A stretch of 31,295 nucleotides of DNA from RGIG3009 sp964389495 (lineage in GTDB: Bacteria > Bacillota > Clostridia > Oscillospirales > Acutalibacteraceae), in the NCBI GenBank assembly GCA_964389495.1, contig CAYMDU010000009.1, positions 1 through 31,295 of the forward strand, read 5' to 3'. The translations under genes and the position numbers were made by a program. Positions 15,980 to 22,708 of the stretch are shown here, piece by piece (the stretch's first letter is position 1; each line of letters begins with the position of its first letter). Under the pieces are notes generated by a model. The model was not told the DNA's origin. It saw only the letters and a program-made list of their open reading frames with translations, and ran no database searches.

Positions 15980-18900
15980 ATGAATGCAGAAATTTTGACG
16001 GTGGGAACGGAGTTGCTGTTGGGAGATATTGTGAATTCCAACAGCCAGTTCCTTTCGCGGGAATTGGCGGTTTATGGGATTGATACGCTGTATCAATCAA
16101 CGGTGGGTGACAACCGCGAGCGGCTGGAAAGTGCGTTGGCATTGGCTCTTTCGCGGTGCGATATGGTGATTCTCACCGGCGGATTGGGGCCAACGGAAGA
16201 CGATTTAACGCGGGAGACTGTGGCACAGGCATTAAATCTTCCGCTGGAATTGCACGAAGAAAGCGAAAAGCGAATTCGGGAATATTTTCACAACACCGGA
16301 AAAGACTACACGGAAAACAACCGCAAGCAGGCCATGCTGCCCAAAGGGTGCACGGTTTTCCCGAACGACCACGGCACAGCGCCCGGTTGCGCGGTGGAGC
16401 GATACGGGCAATGTGTGATTTTGCTGCCCGGCCCACCCAAGGAACTGATGCCGATGTTTTTCAACAGTGTGGCACCGTTTTTGCAACGGTTTTCGGGTGA
16501 AACCATCCGTTCGCACACGGTGGGGGTTTTCGGCATTCCGGAAGCGGCGGTTGACGAGCAACTGCACGATTTGATGGAAGGCAGCAACCCCACGGTGGCG
16601 CCTTATGCCAAATCGGGCGAGGTGCAACTGCGTGTAACAGCCAAAGCGGCAACGGCCGAAGAAGCCGATGCGCTGTGCTTGCCGGTGCTGGACGAAATAC
16701 GCGACCGACTGGGCGCGGCGGTATACGGTGTGGACACCGACGGATTGCCGGAAGCGGTGGTGGCGTTGCTCAAAAAGCGCGAAAAGAAAATTGCTACGGC
16801 GGAATCGTGCACGGCGGGATTGCTGTCCGGCCGATTAACCGAAGTGCCCGGCGTGTCTCAGGTGTTCGAATGCGGTATTGCGGCCTATTCACCGGAAATA
16901 AAACGCCAAGTGTTGGGCGTGCCGGATGAGATATTGGAAAATCAGGGCGCGGTATCCCCGGAAACCGCCGGAGCCATGGCGACAGGTGCCCGCCGTGTCG
17001 GCGGGGCCGACATCGGCATCGGCATCACCGGCGTTGCCGGCCCGGATCCCAGTGAAGGGAAAGAAGTGGGCACGGTGTATGTGGCGCTGGCAGACGAGCG
17101 GCGCGTGTGGGTGAAAAAAGTGTTTGCCGGGCACGGCACCGAAGACCGCGAGCAGATACGCAACGCGGCCACTCTGTATGCCCTGGACATGGCGCGTCGC
17201 TATTTGGAAGCGCTGCCGGGCGTGATGGCCGGCGGCCAACTGCTGGAAAAAGTGCAACAGCCGGTGGAACCGGCAAACAGCAAACGGGCAACGCAACCCA
17301 TGCTGAAAGGGCGGCGATGGATTTGGCTGTCCGCCGTTTTGGTGGCTGTGTTGGCCGTGCTGGTGATGGGCTATGTGTATATCCTGATGCCCTACCTCAA
17401 CGAGCGTGAATTTGAATCGTTGTGGGCGATTTATATGCAGGAGCAAGAGGTGGACGAAACCGAAGAAGTGGTGTATCCGGACGGGATTTTATCGCAATTC
17501 ATGTCGCTGTACCGTGTGAATTCGGACATTGCCGGGTGGCTCACCGTTGACGGAACAGCCATCAACTATCCGGTGGTTTTGGACCCGTCGGACAATTACT
17601 ACGAAGGCCGGGATTTCTACCAAAAAACCTCAACCTACGGCGTGCCGCACCTTGGCACAGGGACATCGCTTCAACCCGGAAAGGTTAGCCGTTCGTTGGT
17701 GATTTACGGAAACAACCCGCAAAACGGGCAAATGTTTTCCGACCTTTCGGAGTATACCAATCTCACCTATCTTAAACAGCACACAACGATTGATTTCGGC
17801 ACGATTTATCAGGAAAACACCTATAAAATCTTTGCGGTGGTGATGGTGCAAGACGGGGATACCTCGGCCGGCGCCTTTGACTTTTCGCAAAGCAGTTTTG
17901 AAAGTGAAGACGATTTTCTGTATTATGTGGCACAACTGCGACGGCGGTCGCTGTTTGATACGCCTGTGGAAATACAGGAAGGGGACGACTTGCTGCTGTT
18001 GACAACGCCGGTGGAATACAGTTTCAGCGGAGCGCGCATTTTGGTGGCCGCCCGTCGGGTGCGTACCGGTGAAGCGGCCGACAACGATTTGAGCAAAGCG
18101 CGTGTGAACCGCACGGTACAAATGCCGGAAGTGTCGCAAGAATTGCAGGGAGTGGGCACAACAACATCGTCGGCGGCTACCACCGTTACCACGGTGACAA
18201 CCGCCACCACAACCGCCGTACCGACGACAACCGTTACAGAGGCGCCGACCACAAGCACTTCGCCGGCAACGACAGCCACCACACAAACCACAACAAAGCC
18301 AACCACTACCGCAACCACCGTTGCCACAACCACAACCACGGTGACAACTACCACCGCCACAACCACGGTTACCACGCAGCAAACCACGGCGGTCAACGAA
18401 GAAGGCGACCAACTGGTTGGCGAAACAACAACCAAGCCCAGCACAACCACCACCTCGCGCCCGTCGGTAACGCGTCCGTCGGATTCCGGAGAAAACCGTG
18501 TGGATGCGATTGAGGGCACGGTGCAAGGTACGGTGTCGGAATATGAATTCATGAGCTATTTTGTATTGAAGAACACCAACAGCGCGGTTGAGGACGATAT
18601 GCAGGACAGTGACGGTGTGATGCGCCCCAAAACCAAAGAGGAGTTGCAGCGGGCCTTAACTTACATTGTGAAATCCGAGCTGGGCAGTGCCAGCACCATG
18701 GTGGCCTCCACGGAGGCACAAAAGGCACAGGCGGTGGCTTCGTACAGCTACATACTGTGGTACAATTCCGCCTATCAAAAGCCGTATGTTTGCAAATTAA
18801 AGCCGTTGGATTTGTCCAACAAATACGACAAGAAGATTTACGATGCCGTGGGCGAGGTGCTGGGCGTTAAACTGCTGGATGTTGGCAAAACTTCGTTGGA

Positions 18901-19543
18901 AGACATGCTGTTGCAAACAGCGTATTCGGCGGCGACCGGCGGATACAGCGCTTCCAGCAACAAGGTGTGGTCGGGATCGCTTCCGTATTTGCAAAGTGTT
19001 GTCAGCCTGTATGACAATGCGGTTAGTTATGCCAAATACGGTGGCGGCAGCTTTGTGAGCACGGTCACCCTGACTCGCGAAGAACTGATCGAAAAAGTCA
19101 AGGCGTGGTTTGCCGCCAATGTGCAAAACCGGTATCCTTCGTATGTTATGCCGGAAGAACAGTTCGAAGCGGTGGCCAACGAATCGCCGTTGCAAGTGGT
19201 GTCATACGACGGCGACGGTACATCCGGCACCGGTGACGGTTGGAACTATGTTTTCTATACCAACTTCTATTATGTGGATAATCGCGGAAACAAAAAGCCG
19301 CTCACCGGATTTAACCTTCGCTCGGCGTTGGGATTGCGTTCGCATGCGTTCCGCGTCACCTACGATGCGGCAGCCGACACGGTAACACTCACCACGCAAG
19401 GGTGGGGCCACGGTGTGGGGCTGAGCCAAATGGGCGCGGTGGGCTATGCCAACGAAGAAGGATGGAGTTATGTGCAAATTTTGCGGCACTACTATTCGGT
19501 GTCGGGAAGCAGCTCTCACCAAATCGTGATGCCCGTGTGGTAA
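15980..19543 (+). CDS. CinA/TM/pseudo-sortase/Thr-linker/SpoIID fusion protein
   Basis: One uninterrupted 1187-codon frame. Residues 1-170 are a MoaB/MogA-like domain (MNAEILTVGTELLLGDIVNS, LTGGLGPTEDD). About 258-412 is a PncC-type NMN deamidase domain (ATAESCTAGLLSGRL, GVAGPDPSEGKEVGTVYVAL). Together they make a full-length CinA. A basic linker and a transmembrane helix (447-470) follow. Residues 498-696 are a sortase-B-like domain in which YGHN has become YGNN (N578) and the catalytic TC has become TT (T676), while the Arg (R686) stays. Next is a Thr-rich linker (727-828). A SpoIID domain (about 885-1187) follows, with the likely catalytic E900 in IVKSELG and the family motif GWGHGVGLSQMGA (1141-1153). 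CinA would be cytoplasmic, the rest outside. The ATG at 15980 is 9 nt after AAAGGTGG. The internal ATG 17300 (M441) has no ribosome binding site. SpoIID proteins are peptidoglycan lytic transglycosylases; the combined role is unknown. Confidence 0.9.
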   Translation: MNAEILTVGTELLLGDIVNSNSQFLSRELAVYGIDTLYQSTVGDNRERLESALALALSRCDMVILTGGLGPTEDDLTRETVAQALNLPLELHEESEKRIREYFHNTGKDYTENNRKQAMLPKGCTVFPNDHGTAPGCAVERYGQCVILLPGPPKELMPMFFNSVAPFLQRFSGETIRSHTVGVFGIPEAAVDEQLHDLMEGSNPTVAPYAKSGEVQLRVTAKAATAEEADALCLPVLDEIRDRLGAAVYGVDTDGLPEAVVALLKKREKKIATAESCTAGLLSGRLTEVPGVSQVFECGIAAYSPEIKRQVLGVPDEILENQGAVSPETAGAMATGARRVGGADIGIGITGVAGPDPSEGKEVGTVYVALADERRVWVKKVFAGHGTEDREQIRNAATLYALDMARRYLEALPGVMAGGQLLEKVQQPVEPANSKRATQPMLKGRRWIWLSAVLVAVLAVLVMGYVYILMPYLNEREFESLWAIYMQEQEVDETEEVVYPDGILSQFMSLYRVNSDIAGWLTVDGTAINYPVVLDPSDNYYEGRDFYQKTSTYGVPHLGTGTSLQPGKVSRSLVIYGNNPQNGQMFSDLSEYTNLTYLKQHTTIDFGTIYQENTYKIFAVVMVQDGDTSAGAFDFSQSSFESEDDFLYYVAQLRRRSLFDTPVEIQEGDDLLLLTTPVEYSFSGARILVAARRVRTGEAADNDLSKARVNRTVQMPEVSQELQGVGTTTSSAATTVTTVTTATTTAVPTTTVTEAPTTSTSPATTATTQTTTKPTTTATTVATTTTTVTTTTATTTVTTQQTTAVNEEGDQLVGETTTKPSTTTTSRPSVTRPSDSGENRVDAIEGTVQGTVSEYEFMSYFVLKNTNSAVEDDMQDSDGVMRPKTKEELQRALTYIVKSELGSASTMVASTEAQKAQAVASYSYILWYNSAYQKPYVCKLKPLDLSNKYDKKIYDAVGEVLGVKLLDVGKTSLEDMLLQTAYSAATGGYSASSNKVWSGSLPYLQSVVSLYDNAVSYAKYGGGSFVSTVTLTREELIEKVKAWFAANVQNRYPSYVMPEEQFEAVANESPLQVVSYDGDGTSGTGDGWNYVFYTNFYYVDNRGNKKPLTGFNLRSALGLRSHAFRVTYDAAADTVTLTTQGWGHGVGLSQMGAVGYANEEGWSYVQILRHYYSVSGSSSHQIVMPVW
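18158..18463 (+). repeat. Thr-rich low-complexity linker coding region
   Basis: About 100 codons, mostly ACA/ACC/ACT/ACG for threonine mixed with Ala, Val, Pro and Ser, form degenerate tandem repeats in the DNA. Codon choice varies, so selection seems to act on the protein, as in the flexible, often glycosylated linkers between extracellular modules of ruminococcal surface proteins. It joins the pseudo-sortase and SpoIID domains and supports an extracellular location for both. Confidence 0.85.
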
Positions 19544-19582
19544 CCGACAGCGAGAAGAACCGAAAAGTCCGCGAAATTTTTG

Positions 19583-19611
19583 TTGACAACCGGAAATCGG
19601 TGTGTTATAGT
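19583..19611 (+). promoter_or_regulatory. Strong sigma-A promoter of the aromatic amino acid operon
   Basis: Consensus TTGACA (19583-19588), a 17-bp spacer, and TATAGT (19606-19611, five of six). Transcription should start near 19618, leaving a leader of about 200 nt before aroF that holds the leader peptide and the attenuator terminator. Confidence 0.9.
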
Positions 19612-19641
19612 AATATCAAATCCAAAGAACAGGTGTTTTGC

Positions 19642-19734
19642 ATGAAGAACCGTGTATTTGCAGCAGAATATGCGTATTCCTACTTTTACTTTTGCTTTGC
19701 CCGCAAATGTAAGAGCGCTTTCTGCTGCCGGTAA
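19642..19734 (+). CDS. Tyr/Phe-rich leader peptide of the aro operon
   Basis: This 30-codon frame starts with ATG (19642), 6 nt after AGGTG (19631-19635), and ends with TAA at 19732-19734. Residues 10-19 read YAYSYFYFCF: four Tyr and three Phe in ten codons, with two further Phe elsewhere, no Trp, and four Cys in residues 18-29. It lies between a consensus promoter and an intrinsic terminator, directly ahead of the genes for Phe and Tyr synthesis. This is the layout of ribosome-mediated attenuation as in E. coli pheL. Stalling at Tyr/Phe codons (19669-19698) when charged tRNA is scarce should alter folding downstream and let transcription into aroF continue. The peptide itself probably has no other function. 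It would be missed by gene callers because of its length. Confidence 0.85.
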   Translation: MKNRVFAAEYAYSYFYFCFARKCKSAFCCR

Positions 19735-19770
19735 TTCGTGGAAATGTCCCGTTACCAATCCTGGTATTCA

Positions 19771-19805
19771 GGCCCGCAGTGAAAGCTGCGGGCCTTTTAA
19801 TTTTT
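19771..19805 (+). terminator. Attenuator terminator upstream of aroF
   Basis: A perfect 9-bp GC-rich stem, GGCCCGCAG (19771-19779) with CTGCGGGCC (19786-19794), around a 6-nt loop, followed by TTTTAATTTTT (19795-19805). It stands after the leader peptide stop and 5 nt before the aroF ribosome binding site. A terminator placed before, not after, a gene is the expected off-state of an attenuator. Competing elements are visible. CTGC in the Cys codons (19722-19728) is complementary to GCAG in the 5' arm. The leader heptamer GCCCGCA (19699-19705) repeats the 5' arm and could pair with the 3' arm. TACCA/TGGTA (19753-19757/19762-19766) forms a small hairpin just before. Confidence 0.88.
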
Positions 19806-19819
19806 AGGAGGAATGAATC

Positions 19820-20824
19820 ATGATTGCAGTTATCAAGCAAGGAGTTTCCGTCGATCAGGTTGACAATCTGGTTACTTGGCTGAAAACACAAAATGTGGGT
19901 GTACATATTTCCAACGGCGAATATAACACGGTGTTGGGGCTGGTGGGTGACACCACCAACATCGATATGGAGCTGCTTGGCAATTTGGAAATTGTGGAAA
20001 GCGTGATGCGCATTTCCGAACCGTTCAAAAATGCCAACCGTAAATTTCATCCCGACGATACGGTGGTGGATGTTCACGGCGTGAAAATCGGTGGCGGAAA
20101 TTTTGCGGTTATTGCCGGTCCTTGTTCGGTGGAGTCCCGTGAGCAAATTATTGAAGTGGCAAAGCGGGTGAAAGTAGCGGGTGCCACTTTGTTGCGCGGC
20201 GGTGCTTTTAAGCCGCGCACATCACCCTATGATTTCCAAGGGTTGAAAGCCGACGGGTTGGCTCTGTTGGGAGAAGCCAAAAAAGAAACCGGCATGCCGA
20301 TTGTAACGGAAATTATGAATGCCAATCACCTGCCGCTGTTTGAAAATGTGGATGTGATTCAAGTGGGCGCCCGCAACATGCAGAATTTTGAACTGCTCAA
20401 AGAACTGGGGCGTATCCGCAAGCCGATTTTGCTCAAGCGCGGTTTGGCAAGCACGCTCAAAGAACTGCTGATGAGCGCGGAGTATATCATGGCCGGCGGT
20501 AACGAGCAAATCATTTTGTGCGAGCGCGGCATACGCACCTTTGAAACCTACACGCGCAACACATTGGATTTGTCGGCGGTTCCGATGCTCAAAGAGCTGT
20601 CGCACCTGCCGGTTGTGGTTGACCCCAGCCATGCCAGCGGCATCAGCCGCTTGGTGAAGCCCATGGCGTTGGCGGCGGCAGCAGCCGGTGCCGACGGCTT
20701 GATGATTGAAGTGCACAACAATCCGGCCAAAGCGTTGTGCGACGGGGCACAGTCGTTAACGCCCGAACAGTTTGAAGACACCATGAAAGGCGTGTCCCTG
20801 GTGCGGGAGGCCTTGGCAAAATGA
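19820..20824 (+). CDS. aroF: 3-deoxy-7-phosphoheptulonate (DAHP) synthase, type I-beta
   Basis: This 334-residue enzyme condenses phosphoenolpyruvate and erythrose 4-phosphate into DAHP, the committed step of the shikimate pathway. Residues 1-70 form the small ferredoxin-like regulatory domain typical of Thermotoga/Firmicutes I-beta enzymes (MIAVIKQGVSVDQVDNLV), so feedback control by an aromatic end product is likely. The catalytic barrel carries AVIAGPCSVES, LLRGGAFKPRTSPYDFQG, IVTEIMNANH, PILLKRGLAST, ILCERGIRTFE and VVVDPSHASG, which cover the metal and substrate ligands. The ATG at 19820 follows AGGAGG in the T tract of the attenuator. It is the first gene of the operon. The stop overlaps tyrA by 4 bp (ATGA). 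Confidence 0.96.
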   Translation: MIAVIKQGVSVDQVDNLVTWLKTQNVGVHISNGEYNTVLGLVGDTTNIDMELLGNLEIVESVMRISEPFKNANRKFHPDDTVVDVHGVKIGGGNFAVIAGPCSVESREQIIEVAKRVKVAGATLLRGGAFKPRTSPYDFQGLKADGLALLGEAKKETGMPIVTEIMNANHLPLFENVDVIQVGARNMQNFELLKELGRIRKPILLKRGLASTLKELLMSAEYIMAGGNEQIILCERGIRTFETYTRNTLDLSAVPMLKELSHLPVVVDPSHASGISRLVKPMALAAAAAGADGLMIEVHNNPAKALCDGAQSLTPEQFEDTMKGVSLVREALAK

Positions 20825-21669
20825 CCGTGGGAATTGTTGGCTTGGGGCTGATTGGCGGGTCGTTGGCCAAGGCGCTGAAAGCACACACCGAGCACACGGT
20901 GTGGGGGTATGATGCCGATGTCGGCGTTCGGCAATATGCCGAATTGACACACGCTATCGACGGCGAATTGAATGAAAAGACCTTGCCGCTGTGTGACTTT
21001 GTTCTGATTGCGGTATATCCCGCCGGTACCGTGGAATTTGTGAAAAACTGGGCAACGCAGTTTCGTGCCGGTGCTGTGGTGATGGATTGCGGCGGCATTA
21101 AACAACGCATTTGCAAAGAGTGCTGGCCCATTGCCCGTAAACACGGATTTGTGTTTATCGGCGGGCATCCCATGGCGGGATTTCACCGTTCCGGGTTCAA
21201 ATATGCCTCGCCGGAGTTGTACACGGGGGCATCGATGATTCTCACGCCGGAGGACACCGACGATATTGAATTGTTGGAGCGGGTAACCGCCTTGCTTCGG
21301 TCCGTGGGTTTTGGGTCGGTAACGGTAACAACGCCGGAAAAGCACGACGAAATCATTGCTTTCACTTCGCAACTGGCCCATGTGGTTTCCAACGCGTTTG
21401 TGAAAAGCCCGCGCGCACAGGCGCACCGCGGGTTTTCTGCCGGCAGCTACAAGGATTTAACCCGCGTTGCCCGGCTGAATGAGGGAATGTGGACAGAATT
21501 GTTCATGGAAAACCGCGAAAACCTGTTGCGAGAGATTGACGCATTAACTGCTTCGCTATCGGCCTACCGTGAGGCACTGCAAAATCAAGACGACAAAACG
21601 CTTCGTGCCTTGTTGCGAGAGGGCAGTGAACGCAAAGAAAGGATCGACTTTGGTGATGAAAACGGTTGA
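20821..21669 (+). CDS. tyrA: Prephenate dehydrogenase
   Basis: This 282-residue NAD(P)-dependent enzyme converts prephenate to 4-hydroxyphenylpyruvate for tyrosine. The N-terminal Rossmann fold shows GIVGLGLIGGSLAKALK (4-20). The active-site stretch FIGGHPMAGFHRSGF contains the expected catalytic-region His and the substrate-binding loop. The helical C-terminal half carries FTSQLAHVVSNAF and GFSAGSYKDLTRVAR. No C-terminal ACT domain is present, so direct tyrosine inhibition through ACT is not expected and control may rest on DAHP synthase and the attenuator. The start overlaps the aroF stop (ATGA) and the last codons overlap aroB by 14 bp. I see no sign of damage. Confidence 0.94.
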   Translation: MTVGIVGLGLIGGSLAKALKAHTEHTVWGYDADVGVRQYAELTHAIDGELNEKTLPLCDFVLIAVYPAGTVEFVKNWATQFRAGAVVMDCGGIKQRICKECWPIARKHGFVFIGGHPMAGFHRSGFKYASPELYTGASMILTPEDTDDIELLERVTALLRSVGFGSVTVTTPEKHDEIIAFTSQLAHVVSNAFVKSPRAQAHRGFSAGSYKDLTRVARLNEGMWTELFMENRENLLREIDALTASLSAYREALQNQDDKTLRALLREGSERKERIDFGDENG

Positions 21670-22708
21670 GGTTAACGCATCGCGCCGGTATTTTATTCAT
21701 ATTGAAGAAGGTCTGCTGTCGAGTGTGGGAGCATACTGCGCCAAGGTGTTGCACGGAGCCAAAATTTTGTTGCTTACCGATACCACGGTGGGACCGTTGT
21801 ACGGAAACCGTGTGCGTGTTTCGCTGGAAGAAAGCGGTTTTCGGGTGGCGGAATACACCGTACCGGCGGGCGAAAGTTCCAAAAGCACGGCCGTCTATTT
21901 GCAATTGGTGTCGTTCCTTGCCGAGCATGCCTTTACACGCAGTGATGCGTTGGTGGCATTGGGTGGCGGTGTGGTTGGCGACTTGGGCGGATTTTGCGCG
22001 GCAACTTACCTGCGCGGGATCGGTTTTGTGCAGATACCAACCACCTTGTTGGCTTGCGTGGATTCTTCGGTGGGAGGAAAAACCGCCGTGAATTTGCCGG
22101 AAGGGAAAAATCTGTTGGGGGCGTTTTATCAGCCGTGGGCGGTGTTGTGTGACCCGCAGGTGTTGGCCACGCTCACACCGGCCGAATATGCCGACGGCAT
22201 GGCCGAGGTTATCAAATACGGAATGATTTGGGATGCGGCCTTTTTGAGCAAATTGGAACAGGAAGCGCTGTCTGATGCCGAGATCATTCACCGCTGCGTG
22301 ACTATCAAACGCGATGTGGTAGAAGCCGACGAGCAAGACCGCGGGTGCCGACAATTGTTGAATTTCGGACACACTGTCGGCCATGCCGTGGAAAAGTGCA
22401 GCGGGTTTTCTGTTTCGCACGGCAGTGCGGTGGCCATTGGCATGGCCATTGTTTCCCGCGCTTTGGTCAAAAAGGGAGCACTGGCGGCCGAAGAATGCCG
22501 TCGGTTGCTGTTGTTGCTGGAAAAGCAAGGATTGCCAACGGCATGCGATTTCACGGCCGAGGTGTTGTGGCAAGCGGCGCTGGCAGATAAAAAACGGGTT
22601 GACGACCGGGTGGGGCTGATTACAGTGCCGCACTTGGGCGAGGCCCGGGTGGAATCGGTTACGCTGGATGAGTTGCATCGGTACATCGAGATGGGGTTAA
22701 CGCTATGA
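21656..22708 (+). CDS. aroB: 3-dehydroquinate synthase
   Basis: This 350-residue NAD+- and metal-dependent enzyme turns DAHP into 3-dehydroquinate. Visible signatures are ALGGGVVGDLGGFCAATYLRG (101-121), VQIPTTLLACVDSSVGGKT, the metal ligand segment DGMAEVIKYG and NFGHTVGHAVE. The ATG at 21656 is taken as start; GTG 21653 is an alternative because GAAAGGA (21637-21643) lies 9 nt from the GTG and 12 nt from the ATG. The reading frame stays open further 5' inside tyrA, but that part does not resemble the family. It overlaps tyrA upstream and aroA by 4 bp downstream, which fits tight translational coupling. Confidence 0.96.
   Translation: MKTVEVNASRRYFIHIEEGLLSSVGAYCAKVLHGAKILLLTDTTVGPLYGNRVRVSLEESGFRVAEYTVPAGESSKSTAVYLQLVSFLAEHAFTRSDALVALGGGVVGDLGGFCAATYLRGIGFVQIPTTLLACVDSSVGGKTAVNLPEGKNLLGAFYQPWAVLCDPQVLATLTPAEYADGMAEVIKYGMIWDAAFLSKLEQEALSDAEIIHRCVTIKRDVVEADEQDRGCRQLLNFGHTVGHAVEKCSGFSVSHGSAVAIGMAIVSRALVKKGALAAEECRRLLLLLEKQGLPTACDFTAEVLWQAALADKKRVDDRVGLITVPHLGEARVESVTLDELHRYIEMGLTL

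Noticed and set aside
17300..17302. Separate start codon for the pseudo-sortase/SpoIID part
   Set aside because: ATG 17300 is in frame and could mark an ancestral start, but the bases before it contain no Shine-Dalgarno sequence and there is no stop codon between CinA and this point.
18158..18463. Possible CRISPR-like or minisatellite repeat
   Set aside because: The repetition is a degenerate threonine-codon run within an open frame, without constant repeat and spacer lengths.
19544..19819. T-box riboswitch ahead of aroF
   Set aside because: The leader is too short (about 200 nt), I see no T-box antiterminator consensus or specifier loop, and the Tyr/Phe leader peptide explains the control better.
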